Position numbers and translations under genes: made by a program. A DNA stretch of 64,000 bases from NCBI RefSeq assembly GCF_905404315.1, contig NC_066293.1, positions 635,001 through 699,000 on the forward strand, written 5' to 3'. Of this stretch, positions 20,644 to 31,390 are shown piece by piece. Positions within the stretch are counted from its first letter, which is position 1. Every line of letters starts with the position of its first letter. The notes beneath the pieces were generated by a model, which had not been told where the DNA came from, did no database searches, and was given only the letters and a program-made list of their open reading frames with translations. The stretch is from Leptidea sinapis (taxonomy: Eukaryota > Arthropoda > Insecta > Lepidoptera > Pieridae).

Positions 20644-21123
20644 TTACATAAGTTTGAGATTTAATTTCTTTCTAAATTCTTTATAAGGTAAACCAAAAAG
20701 ATCCATATCAGAAAAATCTTTATTATAGGAGTTAAATGCTCGTTGTATAAAGCGATTCAAAGTATATTTTTTTGTGTAGCGTGGTGGAACAAAGATATTT
20801 AATTTACGACAGGAGCGGATGGGAAGTTTGGCGCGTGATGTAAGTGATATTTTTGAAAGTAGATAAGGACAGTCAATCTTATTATTTAGAATTTTATGGA
20901 TAAATATAATATCGATGAATTTACGATGATTAACTAAGCTAAGAATATTGTACTTTTCTAGTGAGTCTGCATAAGAAGGAGTCGTATTATTGGAGTGATA
21001 GTTTAAAGTGTTTATTTTCTTCTTTTGCACTTTTTCTATTCTATTTTCATGGAACTTATAGTTAGGATTCCATACACTACAACCAAACTCCAGAAGTGAT
21101 CTTACAAACGAAAAATAAAGCAT
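20644..21123 (-). pseudogene. LINE-C copy 1 ORF2, C-terminal domain
   Basis: 159-codon frame starting at SFVRSLLEFGCSVWNPNY, the post-palm C-terminal region, and ending at a natural stop (KLNLKLM). It is separated from the RT frame (21139-22428) by a small break at about 21125. Confidence 0.75.
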
Positions 21124-21138
21124 TAATAGTGTTCGAGG

Positions 21139-22428
21139 TTATTTAAATGGTTTACAGACTCTGTTTATAAAACCTAAGTTACGGAAATCTCTCTGCACAA
21201 TTGTATCTATATGATGATTGAAAGTGAGTTTATGATCCATCAGTATGCCTAAGTCTCTTACCGTATCTACGCGTTTTAAATTGTAATCATCTAACCTATA
21301 GTCAAATGTTATTTTTCTTTTATTATTGCGAGTGTATGAGATAACGGAGCATTTATCTATATTGATAAATAGTTGGTTTTTCGTACAATAATCTGACAAC
21401 GACTCGATATCCAACTGTAATTTTTTACAGTCATCTATGGTTTCAATAATACGAAAAATTTTTGTGTCATCGGCATATTGCAAAAACATTGAATTTTTGA
21501 AGGTTGATCCTATATTGCTAATATATAATGAGAATAATAAAGGTCCCAAGTGGGATCCCTGTGGGATTCCCGAGGGAATTACCAGAAATCCAGAGCAGCA
21601 ACCTTTGACACAAACAGCTTGACTACGATTCCGGATGTAGGAGTCTATCCATCGTAGGAGACTTCCGTGAACACCAATCTCTGAAAGTTTCGTAATAAGG
21701 AGATCATGATTTATCCGGTCAAAGGCTTTGGAGAAGTCGGTGTAAATAACGTCCACCTGAAGACCTCTATGCATATGGTGGAGTAAATTGTCCGTAAAAG
21801 TAAGCATGTTAGTATTTACACTTCTTGCCTTCCTAAAACCATGCTGGCTATCTGAGATATGGTGTTTCATTGATTCATATAACTTTTCAGTAACAATTTT
21901 TTCACAAATTTTACCAAGCAGGCATAGTTTTGATATAGGTCTGTATTCTGAAATAAAATCATGTTTCGAACTTTTGGGGATTGGTGTAATTAGTGCTTTT
22001 TTCCAGACCTGAGGGAACACACCAGTTTCCATTGACACTTTAAATAAATATGTAACGGGCTCTGTTAATTCTTTAGCGCACGAAGAAATTAAGAATGGGT
22101 GAATACCGTCTCCTCCAGCCCCTTTGTATATATTTACAGTTTTTAATTGTTGGAAAACAATGTTTTGGCTATAATTTATAAAGTTTATTTCAACAGGGGA
22201 ACTTACATTATTAAAAGCAGTTGGAGTATTAGTAATTGGCGCGTTGTTTGAGGGAATAAACACGCTGTGAAAGTATTTATTAAAATATGAACAAGTTTGT
22301 TCTCCACCCGATATAATTTCCCCCTGGTAATTCAATTTGTCTGGTATACTACCTCTCGACATTTTTGACTGAACAAATGACCAGAAATATTTTGGATAAT
22401 TATTAACTTTGTTTTCTGCAAACTCCAA
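21139..22428 (-). pseudogene. LINE-C copy 1 ORF2, reverse transcriptase
   Basis: 429-codon frame. NYPKYFWSFVQSKMSRGSIP (linker), EYRPISKLCLLGKICEKIV, SQHGFRKARSVNTNMLTF, IYTDFSKAFDRINHDLL (block A), IPSGIPQGSHLGPLLFSLYI (block B) and FLQYADDTKIFRII (catalytic YADD), then DLGILMDHKLTFNHHID. All catalytic aspartates are present. The frame is interrupted on both sides, so ORF2 as a whole is not intact. YADDTKIF and the (TAAAA)n tail suggest a Jockey/CR1-group LINE. Confidence 0.82.
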
Positions 22429-22545
22429 GTATGAGTGATAACATATTTTCTCTAAACTTTTAAATCTAGTTCTAAGAAGAGCGAAAGTGTTATAATCACT
22501 GCGGTTACTGTAAGTTTTCCATTTTTTGTGGTATTTTCGTTTTTC

Positions 22546-23560
22546 TCACTCCAATTTAATTAGTGAATTAGTAAACCACGGAGGAGGTTTTGTATTATTC
22601 GACGACAGTCGCGTAGGTACATACTTGTCTATGAGACTGTTTAAATTTTTGTAAAAACTATCGATCATGTCGTCTACATTATTCATAGGCGTAAATAAAT
22701 CGACCCTATCGATTTTCGTTAGTTCTCGTTTAATTAATTCCATATCGGATTTAAAAAATAACTTCTTTTTGAAAATCTTACCTTGGAAGGGAGTTGGATA
22801 TAGAACTTGAAGTAATATCCAGCGATTTGTGATGTAAATCTTCTGGTGTAAGTGGATTGTCACAAGATGTTACGTTACAGTGTACATTACTAAATACTAA
22901 GTCGAGAAGTCTTTGTTTATTATTATACTCCGAATTATATTGATTTAGCGAAGAATACATCATAAAATCCGCCGTCAAGCATGCTAAGTTATTGTTATTT
23001 GTAATGATGTTCATACTATTAAGCTCACTGTTATAATACCAGTTAGCCGCAGAGACATTGAAATCGCCAAGTACAATAAATAAATCGTTAGTGTGTATGT
23101 CCATGAAGTTAATAATATTATCATAAAGACAGGTTAAATTAGTTTCGTGTCGATCACTGTGAGGTACGTACGCGCATATAACGTGAAGCGCGGAGGCAGC
23201 GCCCGGTGATCGCGGCGGCAGCGACAGAGTTACCCATACAGCGTCAGCTGGTGGAGGTGCGCTGAACTCGACCCGGAGCTGTGCACACAGCTCCCGCCGA
23301 ATTGCAATCATTACGCCTCCGCCTCGTCGGCTTCCATTAGTAGATGCGCTTGCACTCGCGATTTGTTCACGGTCACGTCTAAACACTATGTAGCGATCGT
23401 CGATAAATTCATTGTTATTAAAATTAGAGTTAAGCCAAGTTTCAGTTAAACATATAATATCATTATTACAATTCAGAAGACATGACAAGAAATTATGAGA
23501 TTTTGTTCGCAGGCCCCTGACGTTTTGATAGTAAATTGATAGATTACTGTTAAATGACAT
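22546..23560 (-). pseudogene. LINE-C copy 1 ORF2, APE endonuclease
   Basis: Frame 23560-22778 opens MSFNSNLSIYYQNVRGLRTK (N-x-R-G metal-binding start), then CLTETWLNSNF (catalytic Glu), RRGGGVMIAIRREL, IVLGDFNVSAANWY (G-D-F-N) and DLHHKSLDI near the end where S-D-H normally stands. A frameshift at about 22780-22860 moves into frame 22863-22546, which continues PTRLSSNNTKPPPWFTNSLI, a typical linker. The probable ORF2 start is Met at 23560. A middle stretch around 23190-23290 is unusually GC-rich compared with the rest of the element. Confidence 0.8.
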
Positions 23561-23823
23561 TAGTACTTAAATTAAGTTTACTTAAAGATCTATTAATATT
23601 TTGTTTCACCCATTTTACACAACCTATTGCATATTTTGTAACTTTGAATTTTTTGTAATAAGATAAATAACTAATATGTGTATTACTATTGTACTATTAT
23701 TATCGAGCGCCATTATAAATAAATAGCTGAATTTAATGAAATTGTATTACATGCCGATTTGATAACTTTGTTTCTCCTATGTATGCTTTGGGGTTCATAA
23801 TGTACAATATGGTTAACAAACTA
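23561..23823 (-). other. LINE-C spacer between ORF2 and ORF1
   Basis: AT-rich non-coding. Its last five bases, AACTA (23819-23823), are the left copy of the BEL/Pao target-site duplication. Confidence 0.65.
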
Positions 23824-24409
23824 TGGTGAAGCAGCTCATTGCATAGTGCACTAAAATATTAATGCTTCATTTATGTGGATAAATTATGACGGCGTCTGAT
23901 GCATTGGGCCTTCTGCTAACTTGAAATTGTATTTAGTTACGCATGAAAGGTCTAGATTGCGCTAGTTGTCTCGCATGCGCGCTGAATACGTGCGAATAAT
24001 CGACTCGCGCGCCATAAAACAGTATCAAAGTTGTCTTCGAGTTGTCTGCCTGCCGTAATTGATTCTATAACCTTTTAAGTGTCTTGTGTGCCACGTGTCC
24101 GCTACATATATTTTGAAGACTTGCTTGTGACATCAATCTAGTTCCCGAATATACCGTGGATGCTTCCTGATTGCTGTTTTTATCCGCTCTGCTGCGACAA
24201 CGACAAGCCACGAATCAAGAATGATCTGCGAGTATTCCTCCTTAGGAAACCCTAGATTCAATACAGGTTAGTGGATTGGTTTTTTGTATTAGTTGTCGCC
24301 ATAATTATCCGCTTTCTTTTTCGAGTTACGTTCCCCGCGGTAGACTGTCTATTTACACGACAGCCTACCAACATTTATGTGTAGGGTTTAAATGCCCCAC
24401 CACACTTTA
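23824..24409 (+). repeat. BEL/Pao 5' LTR
   Basis: 586 bp, begins 'tggtgaagcagctcattgca' and ends 'cacacttta'. The boundaries come from comparison with the 3' LTR and from the target duplication. It holds a 'tacaggttagtgg' stretch that could act as a splice donor for a leader, though this is not tested. Confidence 0.92.
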
Positions 24410-24427
24410 TGGTCCTTCGAGCCGGAT
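24410..24427 (+). promoter_or_regulatory. Probable primer-binding site
   Basis: 'tggtccttcgagccggat' begins at the first base after the 5' LTR. BEL/Pao elements commonly carry this TGG-starting sequence, complementary to the 3' end of a host tRNA whose terminal CCA pairs with TGG. Which tRNA is used was not checked. Confidence 0.65.
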
Positions 24428-24547
24428 ATTGTCCAGCATATAATTATCATAACGTAATTAATATCATAATATAAATAAATTTCTTTATTTAACTTCATAC
24501 AACAACCAATTAGCTTAATATTCATCATATTAACTTGTTCAAGTAAA

Positions 24548-27500
24548 ATGAGTAAAGACAAAATGGATCATGACAAATTATCTAAACAGCTTAGTATTTT
24601 GAACGGTGAAAAGGAAATAATATTTAAGAGAATAAATCGTTTGTATAATTTGTCCGTCAATGTTTCTGGTTTCGAATCACGCAATAATGAACAGTTTTTA
24701 GCTGATTCAGAAACTACAGATGAGTTGAGGGTAGAGTATAAAAAGTTATTGCATCAGATTATTGATATTGAATTAACTTTAAAACCAGATTCTTCACCTA
24801 ATTTTCAAAGCTTAGAATCATTTGATGATTTATATATTAAAATTAAAAGGGTTAGGAATAAAATATTATCGGATCACTTGTCTTTGCCACACGCACAGCC
24901 ACGCTTGAACAACAATACTTCCTTCCATATCAAAATTCCATCCATTGAGCTGCCTAGTTTCGATGGAAAGACAGAAAAATTGCCTGTCTTTTATGAGTCA
25001 TTTAAAACAAATATTCACGAGAATAAAGAACTGACAGACTCTCACCGTATCCAATATTTAATGGGTAAGTTAACTGATTCCGCTTTAAGAATAACCGCAG
25101 GTATAATACCTACAGGTGATTCCTATAAAATTATTTGGAATTCACTAGTTAAAAAGTATCAAGATAAACGATCGTTAGGCACACATTACTTAAATAATAT
25201 CTTAGAATTAAAGGGTTGTTCTCATTCCGCATATAGTTTAAATGCTTTTATAGAAAAATATTCATCATCACTAGCCGCTTTAAAGCAATTAGATATAAAC
25301 GATTTAACAGATTTTATTCTATTGCACTGTGCTTTAAGAAAAATAGATTCTCAAACCGCACATTCATTCGAGTTATCTGTCCGCGATGTTGAAATTCCTT
25401 CTTCAAAAGACTTGATAAACTTTATTCAAGATCAAGCTAAGATTTTAGAACGTTCAGACAAAATACGTAATTCTAATATCAACACAGACTTAGCCCCGGC
25501 TGGGAACAAACCTACCGCTGCGACCACGCGTGAATCGCGCGCACGAACCTACAAGTCATTCGTCGCGAGCCACGACTGTGCTACTATACCTACTTCTCCC
25601 GCTTATTCAAATACACCGCTTGTGTGTGTTTTTTGTTCAGATAATAAGCACACAAAACTTTATAATTGTTTTAAATTTAAAAACGTACCTTCTGTACATG
25701 ATCGGTTTAATTTCATTAAATCTAAACATGGATGTGTTAATTGTCTTAGTGTTACGCATACCATAACTAACTGTAGGTCGTCGTCTGTTTGCGAATTATG
25801 TCAAAAGCGACACCATACACTTTTGCACTTTAATAAAGATAAAAAATGTGATTTTAGTAGACGTGAAACACGAACTGTTGCGCTGTCATCGCAAGATATG
25901 CCGGTGAAGCTCCCGTCACCACCGCCGCCGCCTGGGCCCTCGCTCGCGAACGTGGCCACCTCCAACAATACTACCGCCACCACCATCGTGCCCTCTGCTG
26001 GTAACTTGTCGGTACCACAGTTGCGCGATGTGCCCGGATATATTAATCCGTCGGTTTCATTGACGTCAGAGGCTAGATCTAATAATTCGATTTTACTTTC
26101 GACCGCTCAAGTATTTGCAAAGCCGCAGGGGAGAATGGGGCGAGTTGTAGTCAGGTGTCTTATTGATAATGGTTCACAGAATAATTTGATTACTGTTGAA
26201 TGTTGCCGCAAATTAAACTTATCGATTGTACCGTTATGTAATTCGTTTGTTAAGGGTGTTGGTATGTCGTCTCGACCTATTCATGGCTATGTTTATGTTG
26301 AGATTGAGTCTCGCTTATCTACTGAATATAAATATAAGATATACGCTTTGGTTGTAGATTGTATAACGGATGAGTTACCTTCCCGCTTTATAAAATTAGA
26401 TAATGATTTAAGATATTTTGATAAGTTACCGCTCGCCGATTTGACTTGGAATATTCCAGGTAACATCGACATTATATTGGGTGCACAGTTATTTCCATAC
26501 ATTTATTTGGGAAATAAATTAGATATTGGACCGCGTGCCCCACCCGCCTTATCTACTGTTTTTGGTTATATTTTTATGGGTGACTATCCTTCTCAGAAAA
26601 ATGATAATACCGCGCGTTTGTGTACTAAGACCGCTTCACTTATTGAATCGACCGCTTCCGCTGATTTTAATTGTAATGTCACTACCGCTTCTTCTATCTC
26701 GCTGAATTTAAATGATTTAATTCAAAGATTTTGGAAACTTGAAGAATTACCGCAATCTGAATTTTTATCGCCTGAGGAAACGGAATGTGAGAATTTGTAT
26801 ACTTCCACTGTGACTCGGGACGATACCGGCCGTTATGTTGTCTCTCTCCCTTTCTGTAAAGAGCCGTCAGAGCTTGGAAACTCTCGTGCTGTTGCATTGC
26901 GTCGACTATTGGCCTTGGAGAGGAGATTTCGACAAGATGTTAAGCTAAGAGATAATTATAACAAGGTTATACAAGAATATATAGATAACGGGTATTTGAG
27001 TTCGGTCTCGGAGTCCGAAGTTTCGGATACATGTTATTATATACTGCATCATGCTATCGTTCGTTCCAACAAGCCTATGCCGCGTGTTGTGCTTGACGCT
27101 AGCGCGAAAACTCATACGGGATTATCATTAAATGACGTTCTTCATGTTGGCCGTAACATGCAAACCGATCTGTTTCGTTTGTTAGTAGAATTTCGATTAT
27201 TCCCTGTCGCTATGAATGCTGACATTAAACATATGTACCTCCGCATTGGGGTGTTTAAGGATCAACGCAAATACATACGAATATTATTTAGATTCAATGA
27301 AAATGAAAATATCCGCACATTTGAATTTAACTGCGTTCCTTTCGGTCTCAAGTCAAGCCCATTTTTGGCAATGCGCACAGTGAGACAGCTGGCTTTAGAC
27401 ATGAGTTCCCACTTCCCAGAAGCTGCTAAAATTGCAGAATCGAGTCTGTACACAGATGACCTTGTATACTCCGCTCCCAATGAGGAAACTGCCAAGAATT

Positions 27501-29536
27501 TGGCTCAGGACCTGATTAAAATGTTCGCGTCGGGTTCCTTTGATTTGGTAAAGTGGCGAAGCAATTCGCCAGAGTTAATGAGCAGTCTACCTGATACACA
27601 CCGTTCCTCTTTACACTTTGACGCTTGTCAAAATGTATCGAAGGTTTTAGGATTATCATGGGAACCTTTGAGTGATACTTTCCGCTTTACTTCCTGTCAA
27701 GTTTCTGAGGAATGTACTAAGAGAAAAATACTCTCCGTAGTAGCCCCCTTATTTGACGTGCTAGGTCTGGTCGCTCCCGTCATTTTGTACGCTAAATTAC
27801 TCATTAAAGAGCTGTGGTTGAGCAATATTGGCTGGGATGATCCTACTCCGTTGCACATCACACAAAAATTTACCGCCCTAATACAGGAATTTCCGTTACT
27901 CGATAACTTGCGTATTCCGCGTCATGTAGGTGTTACACTTGAGTGCACTTTAAACCTTGTTGCATTCTGTGATGCAAGTATTCAAGGATATGGTTGTGCA
28001 ATTTATGCCCACTGTACCTTCCCCTCTGCTGTCACAGTGACGTTGCTTTGCGCAAAGTCTAAGGTAACACCAACTAAAGTGACAACGATGGCACGACTCG
28101 AGCTATGTGCAGCCATGCTAATGTCTAAATTAATATTTACTGTGAAGGAGTCTTACTCCAGCCGCTTTCCAATTTCAGAAATTTATGCTTTTTCAGATTC
28201 CACGATTGCTCTATCCTGGATTCACTCATCTCCACACCGTTTTTATGTTTTTGTCAGCAACCGCATCGCCCAATGTCAAGAAAACTTAAGTCCTGAAAAC
28301 TTCTATCATGTCGCTGGAGTTGAAAATCCCAGTGACTGCCTTTCTCGTGGTTTGCTGCCATCCCAACTTGTATCTCATCTATTGTGGTGGATGAGGGGCC
28401 CCTCATGGCTGCAGCAACCACCAAATTTCTGGCCCATTCAAAGATTTTCTCCTACGAATTCCGTAGAACTTCCAGAGCATAAAGCTCATGTTTTAACCGC
28501 TACCGCTATGACCGAGCCTCCTATATTATGTGAGTTAGCTCATTGTTGTTTTAAATTAAACCCGCATCATCCGACGCCGTTCATGGCAGACCTTCCTGCG
28601 TATCGTGTATCAGAGGCTAAAGCATTTGTGCATACTGGAGTAGACTATGCAAGTCCTATTCGTATCACTCTTTCTCAACGAAGAGGGCAACATGCTCAAA
28701 AGGCATACATCTGTCTATTTGTATGTTTAGTCACAAAGGCAGTCCACATTGAGTTAGTTTCTGATTTAACTACTGATGCGTTCTTAGCCGCTTTCAAGCG
28801 TTTTATTTCCCGTCGGGGGCCTGTGTCTTGCCTTTATTCCGATAACGGAACAAATTTTGTTGGCGCTAAAGTACAATTGGATGAGTTATATACATTTTTA
28901 TTGACCTCAAAATTTAAGACTTCCCTTTCTCAAGAATTTATCTTGCATAAAATTAATTGGAAAATGATACCGCCTCGATCACCACATTTTGGTTCTATGT
29001 GGGAATCAAATATTAAGAGTTTGAAGACACATTTATATAGAGTTATTGGGTTGCAGCTTTTCACTTATGAAGAGCTCCAAACAGTTCTAACCCAAGTTGA
29101 ATGTATCATGAACTCACGTCCTCTTAATGTGGTATCCTCTGATCCACATCCTGAGGTTATTACTCCCGCTCATTTTTTAATGGCATCACCGCTAAAATAT
29201 TTACCTGCTCCAGATTTGTCTGATCAACCTGTTAATTTAGTACAGCGTAAACATTTGTTAGACAGCATGGTGCAATCGTTTTGGAAGAAATGGCACACTG
29301 AATATCTGCATACGCTGCAGATTCGACAAAAATGGTCTACTCCTGACAAACCAGTGGTGGTTGGAACTGTCGTATTAGTTGGACAGGATGACTCCCTCCC
29401 GCTAAGTTGGCCAATAGGGGTTATTCCGGAGGTTTTTCCTGGCACCGATAATATTGTTCGAGTTGCAAAGGTTAAGACTAGATTCGGTATTTTCAAGCGT
29501 CCAGTTGTAAAACTTTATCCTATACCAACTCAGTAA
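24548..29536 (+). CDS. BEL/Pao gag-pol polyprotein, 1662 codons
   Basis: Single open frame, start Met at 24548. Order: coiled N-terminus; capsid-like DUF1759 region from about residue 125 (SIELPSFDGKTEKLPVFYES); Cys/His knuckles near 357-420 (CVFC, CVNCLSVTHTITNC, CELCQKRHH); retropepsin near 537 (CLIDNGSQNNLITV, where the usual D-S/T-G is D-N-G); RT with DASAKTHTGLSLNDVLHVG near 849 and SLYTDDLVYS near 967; RNase H with FCDASIQGYG near 1139 and FSDSTIALSW near 1214; integrase core with GVDYASP near 1364, YSDNGTNFVGA near 1430 and the Glu in MWESNIK near 1484. At about residue 1330 the text jumps from CELAHCC to FKLNPHHPTPFMADLP. The HHCC zinc-binding part of integrase, normally between these, is missing in frame. 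Confidence 0.9.
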   Translation: MSKDKMDHDKLSKQLSILNGEKEIIFKRINRLYNLSVNVSGFESRNNEQFLADSETTDELRVEYKKLLHQIIDIELTLKPDSSPNFQSLESFDDLYIKIKRVRNKILSDHLSLPHAQPRLNNNTSFHIKIPSIELPSFDGKTEKLPVFYESFKTNIHENKELTDSHRIQYLMGKLTDSALRITAGIIPTGDSYKIIWNSLVKKYQDKRSLGTHYLNNILELKGCSHSAYSLNAFIEKYSSSLAALKQLDINDLTDFILLHCALRKIDSQTAHSFELSVRDVEIPSSKDLINFIQDQAKILERSDKIRNSNINTDLAPAGNKPTAATTRESRARTYKSFVASHDCATIPTSPAYSNTPLVCVFCSDNKHTKLYNCFKFKNVPSVHDRFNFIKSKHGCVNCLSVTHTITNCRSSSVCELCQKRHHTLLHFNKDKKCDFSRRETRTVALSSQDMPVKLPSPPPPPGPSLANVATSNNTTATTIVPSAGNLSVPQLRDVPGYINPSVSLTSEARSNNSILLSTAQVFAKPQGRMGRVVVRCLIDNGSQNNLITVECCRKLNLSIVPLCNSFVKGVGMSSRPIHGYVYVEIESRLSTEYKYKIYALVVDCITDELPSRFIKLDNDLRYFDKLPLADLTWNIPGNIDIILGAQLFPYIYLGNKLDIGPRAPPALSTVFGYIFMGDYPSQKNDNTARLCTKTASLIESTASADFNCNVTTASSISLNLNDLIQRFWKLEELPQSEFLSPEETECENLYTSTVTRDDTGRYVVSLPFCKEPSELGNSRAVALRRLLALERRFRQDVKLRDNYNKVIQEYIDNGYLSSVSESEVSDTCYYILHHAIVRSNKPMPRVVLDASAKTHTGLSLNDVLHVGRNMQTDLFRLLVEFRLFPVAMNADIKHMYLRIGVFKDQRKYIRILFRFNENENIRTFEFNCVPFGLKSSPFLAMRTVRQLALDMSSHFPEAAKIAESSLYTDDLVYSAPNEETAKNLAQDLIKMFASGSFDLVKWRSNSPELMSSLPDTHRSSLHFDACQNVSKVLGLSWEPLSDTFRFTSCQVSEECTKRKILSVVAPLFDVLGLVAPVILYAKLLIKELWLSNIGWDDPTPLHITQKFTALIQEFPLLDNLRIPRHVGVTLECTLNLVAFCDASIQGYGCAIYAHCTFPSAVTVTLLCAKSKVTPTKVTTMARLELCAAMLMSKLIFTVKESYSSRFPISEIYAFSDSTIALSWIHSSPHRFYVFVSNRIAQCQENLSPENFYHVAGVENPSDCLSRGLLPSQLVSHLLWWMRGPSWLQQPPNFWPIQRFSPTNSVELPEHKAHVLTATAMTEPPILCELAHCCFKLNPHHPTPFMADLPAYRVSEAKAFVHTGVDYASPIRITLSQRRGQHAQKAYICLFVCLVTKAVHIELVSDLTTDAFLAAFKRFISRRGPVSCLYSDNGTNFVGAKVQLDELYTFLLTSKFKTSLSQEFILHKINWKMIPPRSPHFGSMWESNIKSLKTHLYRVIGLQLFTYEELQTVLTQVECIMNSRPLNVVSSDPHPEVITPAHFLMASPLKYLPAPDLSDQPVNLVQRKHLLDSMVQSFWKKWHTEYLHTLQIRQKWSTPDKPVVVGTVVLVGQDDSLPLSWPIGVIPEVFPGTDNIVRVAKVKTRFGIFKRPVVKLYPIPTQ

Positions 29537-29827
29537 CTTCATTTTTTCTTATTTTTTCTGTTAGTTTATAAGATTTATTTTAGCTTATTTAAAAAAAACT
29601 ATTAATTAATTGACCACTCTTAGAGCCATTTTGTTTTTACGTTTTTTGTCGTAATTCTAAGTTAATCTCCTTTACCGCTTAAATTTATTTCTTATGGGAT
29701 TAATTTAGATTTTTCTCTAGTACTCATGATACCGCTTAGTTAGAGGTAACTATAGATAATTGGTTGTACTCTTTTATTTAATTTATTTAATATTATTTCA
29801 TTCATGTTGAAAGGTCTCCGACCTTCC

Positions 29828-29838
29828 AAGGCGGGGAG
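29828..29838 (+). promoter_or_regulatory. Polypurine tract
   Basis: 'aaggcggggag' immediately before 'ca' and the 3' LTR. Such a tract primes plus-strand DNA synthesis in LTR elements. Confidence 0.7.
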
Positions 29839-29840
29839 CA

Positions 29841-30426
29841 TGGTGAAGCAGCTCATTGCATAGTGCACTAAAATATTAATGCTTCATTTATGTGGATAAA
29901 TTATGACGGCGTCTGATGCATTGGGCCTTCTGCTAACTTGAAATTGTATTTAGTTACGCATGAAAGGTCTAGACTGCGCTAGTTGTCTCGCATGCGCGCT
30001 GAATACGTGCGAATAATCGACTCGCGCGCCATAAAACAGTATCAAAGTTGTCTTCGAGTTGTCTGCCTGCCGTGATTGATTCTATAACCTTTTAAGTGTC
30101 TTGTGTGCCACGTGTCCGCTACATATATTTTGAAGACTTGCTTGTGACATCAATCTAGTTCCCGAATATACTGTGGATGCTTCCTGATTGCTGTTTTTAT
30201 CCGCTCTGCTGCGACAACGACAAGCCACGAATCAAGAATGATCTGCGAGTATTCCTCCTTAGGAAATCCTAGATTCAATACAGGTTAGTGGATTGGTTTT
30301 TTGTATTAGTTGTCGCCATAATTATCCGCTTTCTTTTTCGAGTTACGTTCCCCGCGGTAGACTGTCTATTTACACGACAGCCTACCAACATTTATGTGTA
30401 GAGTTTAAATGCCCTACCACACTTTA
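29841..30426 (+). repeat. BEL/Pao 3' LTR
   Basis: 586 bp, same ends as the 5' LTR. Differences seen by eye: t/c, a/g, c/t, c/t, g/a, c/t, all transitions. Followed by AACTA at 30427-30431. Confidence 0.92.
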
Positions 30427-30496
30427 AACTATATATAAAAATATTAAAAGAAGATAGATTAATGGGAGTTTTATGTGATGAAAATCTTATAAAAAG

Positions 30497-31388
30497 TCAT
30501 TTGAGTAGATCGGAATTGTTACTAATTAAAATTGATTTGGATGTATCACTTTTGCGAAGAAAGATTTTACAGTCTTTAATCCAAATGTATTTGTAATTTT
30601 TTTCCTTTCCTAGTAGACGCGCACTTCTATATAGCAGCTTATTATGTGGAGTCAAGTGATCATTAATAAATACCGGTTTTGCCGAGCCGTCGAAACCCAA
30701 GTCAGCCGTTGTCAGCCCGCGTCGAGCGCGTACCGATGCTAAAAAGTCACTTTTCAGTTTACGTTGGGTAAACCTTATAATAATGTTTGGTGTTATTGAA
30801 TTTAAGGACATATCCTTTCCTTTGGGTGGAAACTTTCTTACGCGATGTATGTAGTCAACACCTGCCGTAGTTAAATCGAACCCAATTTTGATAGCATTAT
30901 TTTTAGTACATTATTTAAGTTTTCCCCTTTCGAGATAGGTACCCCAGATACCTGCAAGTTGTTCATGCGACTTTGTTGTTCACTCACTGTTAATTTGTTT
31001 GACAACTCCGATATAATAGTCTCACTGTTACTGAGAGAACTTTCCAGGGATTTTATTTTGTCCGTGAACGAGGAGGAACTATTTGAAATTTGAGTGTGAA
31101 GCTTACTTTGCTCTTCTTTCAAAACATGATTAGATTTTTTCAATTCTAATAATTCCGTTTTTATGCCGTTGATGCTGTCACTCAAGCCCATTAACTCCTT
31201 GTTTTGTTTATTAAATAGTTCATCAATGGAGGCCATTTATTCAGAACGGAAGACTGCCAAAGTCAATGTTAAGCCCGAGGATGAACCTCGGGCTGTTTGC
31301 GTTTTCTGTGCATAATTTGGGAATCAGCATCAGATCTTGACAAATCAGGAGTGGATCCTGCTTTCGGGGGTGTTCTTTGAAGGCTCAT
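30497..31388 (-). pseudogene. LINE-C copy 1 ORF1, broken
   Basis: Three readable parts on the minus strand. 31388-31274: MSLQRTPPKAGSTPDLSRSD and then RKRKQPE, a start typical of lepidopteran LINE ORF1 proteins, ending in a stop. 31236-30871: a coiled-coil region (heptad-rich KIKSLESSLSNSETIISELS) running into NNLQVSGVPISKGENLNNV. 30811-30497: C-terminal part FTQRKLKSDFLASVRARRGL, then HLTPHNKLLYRSARLLGK and KYIWIKDCKIFLRK. The family binds the element's RNA. At least two frameshifts or stops break it. Confidence 0.75.
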
Positions 31389-31390
31389 AA

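Larger units (their letters stand above)
23824..30426 (+). mobile_element. BEL/Pao LTR retrotransposon, nearly complete
   Basis: 6603 bp with 586-bp LTRs at both ends, 5-bp target duplication AACTA (23819-23823 and 30427-30431), a primer-binding-type sequence 'tggtccttcgagccggat' directly after the 5' LTR (24410), one long gag-pol frame (24548-29536) and a purine-rich tract 'aaggcggggag' just before the 3' LTR. The LTRs differ by about 6 transitions in 586, roughly 1%, so insertion was recent. It lies inside LINE-C in the host intron, in the same direction as the host gene. Confidence 0.92.
20401..31390 (-). mobile_element. LINE-C copy 1, split by a BEL/Pao insertion
   Basis: Two-ORF LINE on the minus strand. 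ORF1 lies at 31388-30497, ORF2 endonuclease and RT at 23560-20644, and the BEL/Pao element 23824-30426 sits between them. Removing the insertion and one copy of its AACTA target duplication rejoins a normal ORF1-spacer-ORF2 order of about 4.4 kb. ORF2 is interrupted by only a few frame breaks, so the LINE is fairly recent and the LTR element is younger. Confidence 0.8.

Noticed and set aside
24548..29536. Envelope-bearing endogenous retrovirus
   Set aside because: No envelope frame follows pol; the domain order and the tggtccttcgagccggat start are those of a BEL/Pao retrotransposon.
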